Made by a program: the position numbers and the translations under genes. A stretch of DNA of 64,000 nt. Origin: Hygrophila difformis (Eukaryota; Streptophyta; Magnoliopsida; Lamiales; Acanthaceae). The stretch is taken from NCBI GenBank assembly GCA_030278955.1, contig JAOANR010000005.1:2957431-3021430 (forward strand). Reading direction: 5' to 3'. Positions 1 through 10,605 of the stretch are shown in pieces (within the stretch, counting starts at the first letter, position 1; each line of letters opens with the position of its first letter). The notes beneath the pieces are model-generated. The model saw only the letters and a list, made by a program, of their open reading frames with translations, had not been told where the DNA came from and searched no databases.

Positions 1-1067
1 GTATCTTTGCCACTATCATTTGAAAATTTTGTACAGTCATTTATAGTGGGTAAAGATACTGTCAGTTTAGAAGATGTACGTGCTGCTCTGCATAGTAGGG
101 AATTGCGCCATAAGGCATCTTCGAGTAATGTAGATGATCAGGCAGCTGGGCTCGTTGTTAGCAGTGGCAAGGGACATGGAAAATTTTTAAAATAAAAGAA
201 GAAAAAGTCTTTTGTTAAAGGTCCCAAGCCAGGTGATGTCTGCAATTATTGCAAAGAGAAATGACATTGGAAGAACCAGTGTCCCAAGATGATGAAGAAG
301 CAACAACAGGGAACGCAACAGGAGTCTGTCTCTGTTGCGGTCAACGGCGATACAGATCCAGAGGATCATTTGGCTTTGGTCACAAGCGTGCAACCATCAC
401 AAGATGATGTATGTGTTCTTGATTCTGGAGCATCATACCACATGTGTCCTAACAAAGAGTGGTTTTCGAGCTACGAACCATTCGATGGAGGAAATGTTTT
501 TGTGGCAAATGATTCTGTCTGTAAGACAGCTGGGATTGGTTCTATCAAGCTTAGAACACATGCCGGTGAAATTGCAACTCTGCACGATGTCAGACATATT
601 CCAAAGCTGAAGAAGAATCTGATATCCTTAAGAGTCCTTGACAATAAGGGTTTCAGATACGAAGGGGAGCATGGAGAACTCTACATCATGAAGGGATCGT
701 CCGTGGTTTTGAAAGGAGTCTTGCATGGATCTCTGTATGTTGTGCATGGATCTGCTGTTGCTGATACTTCTGATATGTCCAAGCTATTGAATATTAGACT
801 TGGGCATATGAGTCAGAGGGGAATGCAGATCCTGTCAAGTCGTGGTCTTCTTGAAGGTCACAAGTTAGCTGAGTTCGGGTTCTGTGAGCACTGCACATTT
901 GGTAAATTACATCGTACCAAATTTGGAAAGGCAACTCACAGAACGAAGTCGACGTTGGATTACATTCATTTTGACTGTTGGGTTCCTTCACGAGTTGAGT
1001 CACTTGGGGGCAGTAGATACTTTTTGTCCATTATCGATGTTTATTCAAGGATGACTTGGGTAATCAT
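1..1067 (+). pseudogene. Ty1/copia (Tork/Tnt1-like) gag end, protease and start of integrase
   Basis: This is the interior of a copia polyprotein that begins before the window. The end of gag (7-195) is followed by a CCHC zinc knuckle (about 240-285), the aspartic protease motif DSGASYHMCP (about 421-450), the GAG-pre-integrase block with LRLGHM-like spacing (RLGHMSQRGM, about 796-830), the HHCC-like CEHCTFGK and the first part of the integrase core (DYIHFD...SIIDVYSRMTWV, to 1067). The reading frame is broken by TAA at 193-195 and by TGA at 261-263, where the knuckle normally has glycine. The integrase stops abruptly at 1067 because a hAT transposon is inserted there; it resumes at 5740. The order PR-IN before RT is the copia order. 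The motifs resemble Tnt1/Tork, but the lineage is inferred without alignment. Confidence 0.9.
1060..1067. repeat. 8-bp target site duplication of hAT, left copy
   Basis: GTAATCAT here is repeated exactly at 5740-5747 immediately outside the other hAT end. Eight base pairs is the diagnostic hAT duplication length. Confidence 0.93.
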
Positions 1068-1081
1068 TAGGGCTTGGCAAA

Positions 1082-1250
1082 AAAATCGAACCGAACCGCT
1101 GAACCGCTGATCCGAACCGAAACCGAACCGAATTTTTGGTTAACCAGGGTGTTCGGTTCGGTTACAAATACCTCAACACATGTATTTGTTCGGTTCGGTT
1201 TGGTTTCGGTTTTTACAAAATTTTACCCCCGGTTAACCGAACCGAACCGT
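1082..1250. repeat. hAT subterminal repeats, left end
   Basis: The stretch is packed with both orientations of a CGAACCG / CGGTTCGG motif and GGTTAACC palindromes. The same motifs recur at the right end (about 5458-5730). In plant hAT transposons such repeats are the binding sites of the transposase; that role is inferred here from the family. Confidence 0.85.
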
Positions 1251-2025
1251 ATATTATATTATTATTATTAAATTTTATTCATTAAATATATATTTATATA
1301 TAATATATTATTTAAAAATATAACAAATATTTCTAACCCTAATACAGCTTTCCTCGCCCTTCTTCTAGAATTCAGCGCCGCTCCTCTCCAGTCTCCAAAT
1401 CTGCTCTTCCCCGTTGTCATCGCTTCATCCCGTCATCCTCTCCTCATCCCGGCACAGCGGCGCCGCCGCTCTTCCCGTCGGCCCTTCTCTTCCTTCGCGA
1501 AATCGCCAGCCCGTCCGTCCCTCCGCCCGGTTTCGCTGGTAGCTGCACATCAGGACATCCCCGCCGCTCATCCCCTTCCTTCACGAAGCAGTCCCCCCAG
1601 CACACTTTGTAAGAGCTTTGCTGTATTCTTGTAAAATTATTGTTATTGTACTGTGAAAATAGCTAATTTCATTTAATAGCAAAAGCTAACGTTTTTTATG
1701 GCATTGATTGCGCAAGGCAAAGGCCAGAAACGTTTTTGATGATATATATGGTTGTGAATGTTGTTTTGTTTGTAGTTTCAGATTTCTGGCCTTGTCGGCC
1801 ATGTGGAGGGATTGTTTATTTCTTGCTCATGCCTGATGCGTATTAGTATTTTGCTTTGGGTGTAGAGTTGTATGCTTTTACTGGTTTTACATCACTGACT
1901 GATCTCATATAGTGTATTAAGATTGTTTAATTAAATAGCTCTTGTGTCTTGTTTGAATACCTTGCTTAATTAAGCATGCAACTTGTATAACATAAATTTC
2001 TTGTTTCTTGTTTGAATATAGATTA

Positions 2026-4294
2026 ATGGAGTCAATGAGTTCGAAAACTAGTGGTGATGCCGTGGAAGTGGAATCATCCCAGCCATTAGAAATGGAACCA
2101 CGCTCTAAATCACTGGAGCCAAAATCAAAAGAAGCAGAAAAAGTTGAAACTCAAAAGCCTGAAGTTGATATTGAGAATAAGATACCCAGACCTCGATCTA
2201 TTGCGTGGGATCATTTTACAAGAAATGAAGCTGGGGATAAAGCCAAATGCAAGCACTGCGCCACCCCGATATTCTGCAAAAGCAAGCTAGGTACAAGTAC
2301 TAGTGCTATGTTGAACCATCTGAAAAGATGCAAAGCAAAGTTGGATGAGGTTGAGGATGAAGAAAGACAAGGGAAGAAGCTGAAACAGGTAACAATGCAT
2401 AATCAATCTAGAAGGGGGAGTGATTCCACTGTTATAAATTCTTATTTGCATTTTGATCAACAACAATGTCGCAAAGCACTTGCAAAATGGATTGTTGTTG
2501 ATGAGATGCCATTTAGAATTGTGGAATCTGAAGGATTTCGTGAATTCGTAAGTGTGCTTCAGCCTAGAATTGGAATTCCATCAAGAAAAACTTTGGTTAG
2601 AGATTGTATCAAAATGTATGAATATGAGAAGTCAAAGCTAGAGGGCTTTCTGAAAAAACATAAGGGTAGTGTTTGCCTCACAACTGACATTTGGACATCA
2701 TTCCAAAATCTCAGTTATATGTCTCTAACAGCTCATTTCATTGATGAAAGTTGGAATCTGCACAAAAAAAATTCTAAACTTTTGTCCAATTCTTAGTCAC
2801 ACTGGCTTTGCAATTGGAAAAAAAAAGTTGAAGATTGTTTGGTGGCCTGGAAGATCAAGAATGTTTTCACTATTACAGTTGACAATGCAAGTGCCAATGA
2901 TATTGGATTGAAGTATTTGAAAGATAGATTGAAAAAATGGGGAGGGACAATGTTAGATGGAAAATATCTACACATGAGGTGTGGGGCACATATCCTTAAT
3001 CTTATTGTTAAAGATGGTCTGAAGGAAGTGAAGGGTTCAGTTGAGAGAATTCGTTCTGCAGTTCTATATGTGAGGTCGTCATCGAATCGAACACAAGCAT
3101 TCAAGAAGTTGATGGAGAAAGCACGATTGAGCACAAATGCTAATGTTTCACTTGATGTTGATACAAGATGGAATTCAACTTACAATATGTTGAATTCCGC
3201 CTTAAGAGTAAAGGATGCATTTGACTTGTTAGAATGTGAAGATGAGAAGTATGGGGAAGAACTGAGGAAAAGTGGGAAGATGCCACCAACTGAAGATGAC
3301 TGGACATATGTGCGTGGATTTCTCCCATTTTTGAAGTGTTTTCATGACACAACCGTTAAAATTTCAGGTTCCAACTTTCTTAACTCTCCTTTTTATAATA
3401 GTTCTTCATTTCTCTCTCTTTGATTCTCTTTTTGAAGTTTTTTTTGCTGACACAATTGTTAAATTTTCAGGTTCTAAGTATGTAACAGGGAATTTATACA
3501 TGAAAGAAATTTTTCGTGTTGCATACAACATCCAATCAATGATTGGGCATTCAGATGTAACGGTTACATCAATGGTTTCCAAGATGTCTGAGAAGTTTTT
3601 CAAGTATTGGGGGGATTGGAAGAATGTCAATGCAACGATATATATTGCAACAATTCTTGATCCACGTCACAAAATGCGTTGGGTGACTTTTATGATCAAC
3701 CGTGTGTATAAAGAATTTGAAGCAAATGAGTTTCTTGAGATGATTGAGGATGTGTTAAGAATGATGTTTGAAGAATATAATTCTACACCACAATCCAGTG
3801 CTACAATTGATCAATCTACTCAGCTTCGGTCTTCTCTCACACCAGATGGCATGCAAATTGATGATTTTGAGATGAAGTTGCAAATGGAGATGGAAGAATA
3901 TGAAGCATTTGAAGTTAATGATTCATCAAAGTCTGAATTGGATAAGTATTTGGGTGATGAATGCGAAAAGATGACTCAACCGAACTTCGATATATTGTAC
4001 TGGTGGAAAACAACTGGATCGAAGTATCCAACTCTTTCTCGCATGGAAAAAGATGTGTTAGCCATCCCGGTGTCCACAGTTGCATCAGAATCTGCATTTA
4101 GTACGGGCGATCGTGTGGTTGATCACTTTCGTAGTTCTCTTACACCCAAATTGATTGAAGCACTCATATGCACACAAGATTGGATTCGAAAAGACAATCT
4201 CCCCCTTGTTGAAGAAAAAGATTTTGAAGAACTTGAGAAACTAGAAGAAGGTATCTTTGATTGTTTCCTTTTCATTAACTCATGTGTTAAATAA
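2026..4294 (+). pseudogene. hAT transposase (BED zinc finger, RNase H-like core, hATC dimerisation domain)
   Basis: The start is the ATG at 2026, just after a probable 3' splice site. The N-terminus holds a BED zinc finger (about 2200-2335: WDHFTR...CKHCATP...LNHLKRCK). The RNase H-like core follows, with TTDIWTS (about 2688-2702), ITVDNASANDIG (about 2872-2910), the CAAHILNL-like CGAHILNLIV (about 2983-3012) and DTRWNSTYNML. The hATC domain ends the protein (KYPTLSRMEKDVLAIPVSTVASESAFSTG..., about 4020-4190). A 103-bp intron (3368-3470, GT...TTTTCAG) separates two coding blocks. The frame shifts twice, in poly(A) runs at about 2763-2771 and 2818-2826; each would be cured by one base less, so they may be mutation or sequencing error. 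A further 3' exon after a GTATCT donor at about 4250 is possible. The type resembles plant DAYSLEEPER/RICESLEEPER-related hAT proteins. Confidence 0.9.
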
Positions 4295-4299
4295 ATATT

Positions 4300-5457
4300 T
4301 CTAACATAATATTTCATTGTTTAATGTTTATAGTATGGATGGCTAATCTCTTGGATTTGGATGACTAGCCATGAAGATGATTTTTATAGTAAGTGGCCAT
4401 TTTTGTGCTTATTGTTAAAAATCCGCTCTTTTTTTTTTTGTTAATTGAAGCGTCGGTATCCGTCTTTTAGGAATGAAGGTAAGTGAAATCTCTGTCCAAG
4501 AGACTTGGTGTGGAGCCACTTGTTATTGAATTGGACCAATGAGGTATAAATTTAACTTTTTTTTTTTCATTTGAATGTTGCTGCTCTAATCTGCCTGTTA
4601 TGGTGTTGGTTTAAATTTGTGAATTGTGAATTTATTATTGAATTGGACCAATGAAGGTATAAATTTATTTTTGCAATTCTGCCTGTTATGGTGTTGGTAT
4701 TTGTGAATTGTGATTTATCAAGATTAATTTAAAGGGCATGTGCTTCGAAATGCAGCTTTGCTATTTGCTTAGTTGTAATTGCTGCTCTAATTACATGCTA
4801 CTGCATATTTTTGCAATTCTGCCAGTCATATGCTTAGTTTACTAATTACGTGTATCAAGTGATAGATCATAATTAGTATAAAGGGCATGGACAAAATAAA
4901 GGGCATGATATATCTGGGCATCGGTCACACTCTACTTGCATGTTCTCAATCTGTTCCTCACCATCTGCGGATGTTGAAACAGGAAAACTGATATGCCATC
5001 ATCTATTTACTACTTGAAGTATGTCTTTCTGGGATGATTATATTTTGCGTCTTTGTGAATACTGAAACAGTGTCCTGCTATGAACTTCTGCAAGGTTATG
5101 TTTTTACTGTAATAAGGAGGTGATTATAATTGTATGAATATCTTCCCGAAAAAAAATAAAGGGCATGGACAATTAATGGTTTGTGTTATCAGTTTCATTT
5201 TGTGTATTCAAAATGATGTTCTTATAGGTACTATTGTTAATTATATCATTGACTCTATCTCTTGTTGGATTTTACAGGTATTGTTGTTTTGATTGGAGAA
5301 ATTGAATCGAAGACACAAGATGTTTTGTTATGTGGGATGATTTAATCTAAAACTGTTTGTATATTTTGATTGATGAAATTTATGATTTGGAAGATTGTGA
5401 CTGTTATGACAATTTCATTTGGATATTTATTCTCTAAATTTGCTTTTTAATTTTAGT
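4300..5457. other. Non-coding 3' part of the hAT element
   Basis: This AT-rich stretch holds no convincing coding frame. Short phrases recur inside it, for example ATTGAATTGGACCAATGA at about 4525 and 4635, TCTGCCTGTTATGGTGTTGG at about 4588 and 4678, and AAAGGGCATG at several places, so it has internal duplications. It may contain 3' untranslated exons of the transposase. Confidence 0.6.
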
Positions 5458-5739
5458 GATTCGGTTCGGTTCGGTTCGGATCTTATTATTTGTAAATTGG
5501 TGTTTATTTTTCGGTTAACCGATATTTCGGTTATTCGGGATGAATTTTTGTCATATGTTAGCTCGGTTCAGTTCGGTTCGAGTAACTCGCAAATAGTTGG
5601 AATTTTCTCGGTTAACCAAAAATTCGGTTAACCGAATTTTTCGGTTCAATTTCGGTTAGCAATTTCAAATATTTGCTCGGTTCGGTTCGGTTAGCAAATA
5701 CTTGAAAAAATTCGAGTATCCGAACCGTGCCCACCCTTA

Positions 5740-6474
5740 GTAATCATGATGAAGGAAAAGGGCGAAGCTTTCTTGAAATTCAAGCAGTGGAAGGCGTTGG
5801 TAGAGAACCAGACCAACAAGAAGATTAAAAGGCTTCAAACTGATAATGGTCTGGAATTCTGTTCGAGGGAATTCAATGAATTCTGCAAGAACAATGGAAT
5901 TGCATGACATCACACAGTCAGGAACACTCCACAGCAAAATGGAGTGGCAGAGCGTATGAATCAGACGCTTTTGGAGAGGGCACGCTGCATGCTCTCAAAT
6001 TCTGGATTGCCAAGGAGCTTTTGGGCAGAGGCAGTTAACACTGCTTGCTTTCTGATCAATCGGGGACCTCATATTGGAATTGATTGTCGGATTCCTTATG
6101 AGGTCTGGTCGGGTAATTCCTATGACTACTCGAATTTGAAATCTTTTGGATGTGCGGCTTATTATCACGTAAGCGAGGGAAAACTGGGGCCCAGAGCAAA
6201 GAAGGGCGTTTTCGTAGAGTATGGAGATGGAGTCAAAGGATTCAGAATTTAGTCACCTTCTGAGAAAAGACTTATCTTGAGCAGAAGTGTGGTGTTTGAC
6301 GAGAATTCTATCCTCAATCAGCCTACGAAGGTTATGAATGTCTCAGAAAATTCGGGTGCTGACAGTAAGGTGGAGCTTCAACTTTCACTTGATGATTCAG
6401 ATGAACAACGAGAGGTTGAGCATGAGAAGGAACTGCCTTTGGATTCTAATCAATCAATGGAAGTTGAGCCACCT
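5740..6474 (+). pseudogene. Ty1/copia integrase, second half (continuation of 1-1067)
   Basis: Reading resumes after the hAT element. Visible are the integrase core residues (LQTDNGLEFCS, about 5833-5865), the catalytic-Glu region NTPQQNGVAERMNQTLLERAR (about 5926-5980), FWAEAVNTACFLINR, and the start of the linker to RT with KSFGC and a D/E-rich tail. In-frame stops occur at 5905-5907 (TGA where CGA is expected) and 6250-6252 (TAG where TGG is expected); both are transitions typical of methylated DNA. The fragment ends at 6474, where a gypsy LTR begins. The copia reverse transcriptase that should follow is absent from the window. Confidence 0.9.
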
Positions 6475-9412
6475 TGTAACACCCCGGTTTTTGGTCACCC
6501 AGGTCGGGATGTCACCGCCACACCTCCCTAGCAAGACACGGTTTCTCCGAGCTTACTAAAGAGATGCAAGGCTATGGTTTTTCAGAATTTAAAACATTTA
6601 AACAGCCCATTTATACAATTTAAAAATAGTACATCAAAGTTGCAGCGGAAAAATAATATTTACATATATGTATCGCAGCGGAATTTAAATATAGGGCCAA
6701 CATGGCCTAATCACGGGTTAAACAGGCCCGTTCATGCAAGATCTAGGCTAATACAAAAATTCAAAATAATATATCATCCCAAGCTTCCCGTGTATGCATA
6801 TGACGATGCATAATTCTCAACTCTGGAAGAAAAAGAAATAAAAATGGTTTGGTCAGCACTACGTGCTGAGTAAGTTAACACATACATAACTATGGGGTTT
6901 CAAAGCCATTATTTAATATTTAAAGAAAACATGTGCACAACACCACATAATTTAACTCATTTATCTAACAATAATTAAATGGCATAATTTAAAGGATAGA
7001 GATTTCATAAGAGCATAAATATAATTTGCAAAGCAATATAATTATAGGACATAATTTAAAAGCATAATCCAAAAGGAACAATTTTCGAGTCTCCTAGTTT
7101 CATATCTCATGTCTCATGTTTCAAGTTTATATTTCAATTTCCATTCGGCAAGTTTTATATTTCAATTGCCTTTCGGCAAGCAGTATATTTCAATTGCCTT
7201 TCGGCAAGCAACATATTTCAATTGCCTTTCGGCAAGCAGGATATTTCAATTGCCTTTCGGCAAGCAGGATATTTCAATTGCCTTTCGGCAAGCAAGATAT
7301 TTCAATTGCCTTTCGGCAAGCAGGATATTTCAATTGCCTTTCGGCAAGCAAGATATTTCAATTGCCTTTCGGCAAGCAGGATATTTCAATTGCCTTTCGG
7401 CAAGCATCGTATTTCATGCGTATTTTATTTCAAAGGAATTCCCAATCATTTAAACCTTAAAGGCTAATTTCTCAAGTTTAGTAAGTTTATCAAAATATAC
7501 TATTTCAGGACGCTATCCGCTCCGATATCATTCAAAATCTTTTTCAACAAGATTTTTCAAGATTTGACTCGGTCAACCATCGTTTACTCTTAAATTCGTC
7601 TAAATTCATATTTAATTCCAAAAATTCCAAAATTTCACTACTGACTCAGAAACGTCGAGACGAACAACTTTCGTGTTTAACTTTTTCAATCCGAGATACC
7701 CAAATATGTCAAAAATGTCAATTTTCGCATAAGAACAAATCTGTCCGAATTTTATATGTCACAGTTTAAAGATTTCAAATTCTACCATAGCAAATCAACT
7801 CCAAATTTAATGAAATTTTACAGAGACCATCGTAAGACGTTTATCTACAACTTTTATGTTTGGCAAAAGATCTAAATCGGCCTAGAACCCTAGTCAAAAA
7901 CGTCAACAAGTTCTGACCTAAGTTTCGTCAAGAATTTCAAGATCCACATCCTAGCAGTTCGGTTTCGGGTGGATTTCATACATCAAATCATCACGAAAAA
8001 TTCTGAAATTTTACGGAGGTGTTCTTAACATATAGATCTACAACTCTTATGTTCAACGCCAAGCCTAGATCGGTCTAGATCTAAGGTAGAAATCACCAAC
8101 AAGTTTGAATAAAGAATCTATCATCGTTTCAAGATCTAAATCTAAAGCAGGCTCGTTCGTGATCGGTTTCGGATATCAAAACACGATGAACAATTATGAA
8201 AATTTTACAGTAGCTAGATCTATGTCTTAGGAACGTTTTTTGTGTTTTAAGTTTTTCCGTTTGAAGTCGTTTTAAGGTTCGGAAAAATTAGACAAAACTG
8301 TTGCGCCGGTAGAAAACATTCATTGACAGATTTACGCAAGATTCGATTCAAGCTTTTAGGTTTCGTGTTTTAGTTACTCCCAAAACCATGTAAGTATTAA
8401 CTTACTGAGTTTACGAACGTCGGGGATGTCTAATTCGGAGGCGTGGCTTCCAGATCACCGTTTCTCCTCTCCGTTCGTCGGGTTCTACGATCAAAATGTT
8501 TGGAGATCCTTGGATTTTCGTCCAAAGCTACTGCCTCCGTTTGGTGCTTTCCGTTGACTCCGAATTTAAGGTTTCGAATGTATAAAGGTTGTAGGGTTTT
8601 GTAAACTTGTTTGGGGCTCCCAAGGGGCTTATTTATAGATATTTAAGACCTAGGGCGTCCAAGATCTGACCCCAAGCGTCTTGAGTCGAGATATGTTCAA
8701 CCGAAAGTCGGAAAATCCGGAATCGGGCGAGAAAATCGCGGAACAGCCGCAACTGCCAAGTGGCGCGCTCTTGGCGCGGTAAACCCCTAAAGACCGCGCG
8801 GCGACCACGCCGTCCTGGCCTGGACTTCGGTCTGGGCCGGGTCGTGCGATCCGTCGGGCGTTTCCTCCTCTCTTTCGGACTTCTATCCCTCTATGTTCTC
8901 GGATTCGGATTTCCGGGCTATCTTCGGGCTCCGATTTCCTATCTTAATTTTATTCGGACCAAATTTTATGTTTGGACTCGAGTTATTGAGTCTATCGGTG
9001 TCGGGTTTCCGTGTAACCATTTATTCGATTAAATTGTCTTCGGCTTCCCGGGTTCTCGGAATTTTGTTTCCTTTTTAATTTAAATTCCATTTCTCATCTT
9101 TTATGATTCTTTATTTATTTATTATGTTCTCTTTATTATTTATTTATTTATTTATTTTATGTTGCAAAATTCTCGGGTATTACAGTCTACCCTTCTTAAG
9201 AATCAACTTCGTCCTCGAAGTTGTGTTTCGGCTTTTCTCGTGCTAAGGGTCTTGTGTTTGTTTTATTATGTTGCGACTGAACTTAGAATTAAAACTTCTA
9301 AGCTGCCTACGTACCCTGTGAAGGGATCAAGCCATAACGTAGTTCAAAATTTTATTTGGGATACATATTGCCGAGCCAAAATAATGCAACTACTTTATTG
9401 CGGGGTATCACA
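6475..9412 (-). repeat. Gypsy 3' LTR
   Basis: The LTR starts TGTAACACCCCGG on the + strand and most likely ends at GGGGTATCACA (9412), next to the polypurine tract. An alternative inner end is GGGTATTACA at 9184, because a second tract-like block and a TGTAATACCC start lie 230 bp inside; both options keep TG...CA ends. The LTR carries a 28-bp hairpin minisatellite (7127-7408). From 6475 to about 8230 it is repeated at 11239-12956. ORFs seen in it, including those at 8760-9032, are not convincing proteins. Confidence 0.85.
7127..7408. repeat. 28-bp tandem repeat forming hairpins in gypsy LTR (about 10 units)
   Basis: About ten units of a 28-bp repeat with core TTGCCTTTCGGCAA are present; the first is degenerate (CCATTCGGCAAG). 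In the element's transcript orientation (minus strand) each core reads TTGCCGAAAGGCAA, a 5-bp stem closed by a GAAA loop of the GNRA class. Because 28 is not a multiple of 3, all three + frames stay open and give repetitive pseudo-proteins that are not genes. The matching array in the other LTR (11891-12132) has fewer units. Confidence 0.92.
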
Positions 9413-9453
9413 TCCTCCCCCCCTTAGGACTCCAGTTATGTCCCCATAACTGC
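9413..9453 (-). promoter_or_regulatory. Polypurine tract and adjacent 20-bp hairpin of gypsy element
   Basis: On the minus strand a purine-rich tract (AAGGGGGGAGGA) abuts the LTR start TGTGATACCCCG, as expected for the plus-strand primer. Immediately inside, 9434-9453 reads CAGTTATGTCCCCATAACTG, an inverted repeat with 8-bp arms. The same 20 bases occur beside the polypurine tract of the second gypsy element (61626-61645). Confidence 0.8.
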
Positions 9454-10605
9454 CTATTCAGTACTCTCGAGAGGTTTCGGGTTTTGGTCTTTATTCTGAT
9501 GATACTGGTGCCGTTGGTTGTTGCCACCTTGACCGTCTGGGTTTCGTGGTTGCTTAGGTCGAGTAGTCACATCCTCTCTCTTGTCGATGTTCTCTTTCCG
9601 TGTCCGGCAATCACGCAGCTGATGACCATGTCGACCACATCGAAGGCATGCTCCAGGCTGAGGGCATCCTCTCGCATAATGCGGTTTACCACACTTTGGA
9701 CATGGTGACGCATAGTCCCTATGGTTGAAGATTATCCCCCTTTTCTCCCCATTGTCGTTTTGATGTTGTCCTTTCGAGTTTCCATCGAAACGGTCCTTAT
9801 CCACCTTGCACTCTCCTTGTGGTCCTTGGTTAGCCTCATCTACCGGTTTCCGTTTCAGTCCTTGGACTCGTGCAACCGCTACCGCACGATCATAAATCGT
9901 CTGCAGGTTCGTGAATTGTCCTACTGCAAGTATCTCCCGGATACTAAAGTTCAGACCCATCTCGAATTTCTGAGCCTTGTCAGAGTCGGTTGGTACTATC
10001 CTCGTAGCAAATCGTACCAATTCCTTAAACCGGGTGTAATACTCCTGCACCGTCCGTCCCTCTTGCTTCAGTGATAAAAACTCCTCGTACATTGCCGCCT
10101 TGGTGCTCATGGGGTAGAATCGGTCCCTTAGATCCTCCTTAAGTTTAGTCCACGAATAAGCTTCTTCAGCTTCCTCTAAATTCCTCTGGAGGTCTTGCCA
10201 CCACTCATCGGCTTCACCTCCTAAGTAGTAGGTTGCTACTCGTGTCTTTGCCTCATCAGGACATTTGATAGCATCCAAGAGCTTATCAAATGTACGGATC
10301 CACCCCTCTAGTTTGGCGGGATCCTCCTGCCCATCATAACGTGGTGGTTGATAGGGATTCACCAACGCTAGATAGTTGGTTTGAGCTACGGGCGGAGTTA
10401 CTGCTGCAGGTGTCCTATGCACCTCCGCATTTCCTAATGCTACTAGGAATCCCTCTATCGTTTTTAAACGTGCTTCCATATTATTGGGCGCTTGAGGCAC
10501 TTGCTCTCCTAGGTTCTGAGGACTTTCACTGTTGTTGGGCGTGTTGGAAAGGTTAGCGTCAGTGCCGTTTGGACTCACCTTCCTTGGTTTCCTCCTAGGC
10601 GCCAT
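9454..10605 (-). CDS. gag: Gypsy gag polyprotein, intact
   Basis: This is an intact 383-residue ORF from the ATG at 10605 to the TAG at 9454. The order is a basic N-terminus (MAPRRKPRK), a central retrotransposon gag capsid domain (about residues 85-240, including [23 protein letters not shown] and LKEDLRDRFYP), a variable linker, and two adjacent zinc knuckles near residues 300-335 (CPKCGKPHYARGC and CLRCGRHGHQLRDC). The C-terminal tail is Asn/Gln-rich. The protein would assemble the virus-like particle and bind RNA. Unusually, gag is followed at once by the 3' hairpin and polypurine tract rather than by protease and RT. The open frame of full gag length in an element lacking pol suggests recent activity with borrowed enzymes; that is inference. 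Confidence 0.93.
   Translation of the reverse strand: MAPRRKPRKVSPNGTDANLSNTPNNSESPQNLGEQVPQAPNNMEARLKTIEGFLVALGNAEVHRTPAAVTPPVAQTNYLALVNPYQPPRYDGQEDPAKLEGWIRTFDKLLDAIKCPDEAKTRVATYYLGGEADEWWQDLQRNLEEAEEAYSWTKLKEDLRDRFYPMSTKAAMYEEFLSLKQEGRTVQEYYTRFKELVRFATRIVPTDSDKAQKFEMGLNFSIREILAVGQFTNLQTIYDRAVAVARVQGLKRKPVDEANQGPQGECKVDKDRFDGNSKGQHQNDNGEKRGIIFNHRDYASPCPKCGKPHYARGCPQPGACLRCGRHGHQLRDCRTRKENIDKREDVTTRPKQPRNPDGQGGNNQRHQYHQNKDQNPKPLESTE

Larger units (their letters stand above)
1068..5739 (+). mobile_element. hAT superfamily transposon inserted in copia integrase
   Basis: This is a 4,672-bp DNA transposon flanked by a perfect 8-bp target duplication GTAATCAT (1060-1067 and 5740-5747), the size typical of hAT. 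Its ends are imperfect inverted repeats: TAGGGCTTGGCAA at the left, and TAAGGGTGGGCAC read inward from the right. Both ends carry many CGGTTCGGTT-type subterminal repeats (about 1082-1250 and 5458-5730), as in many plant hAT elements. Between them are a C/T-rich 5' leader (about 1330-1610), a probable leader intron (about 1612-2020), a transposase (2026-4294) and about 1.1 kb of AT-rich 3' DNA (4300-5450) in which I see no further gene. Removing the element restores continuity of the copia integrase reading. Confidence 0.93.

Noticed and set aside
7127..7408. Regular short repeats resembling a CRISPR array
   Set aside because: Units are directly adjacent with no unique spacers, in a plant retrotransposon LTR.
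7109..7467. Overlapping 81-114-codon ORFs with repeating residues, also at 11873-12192
   Set aside because: All three frames are open only because a 28-bp repeat lacks stops; they are the minisatellite translated, not proteins.
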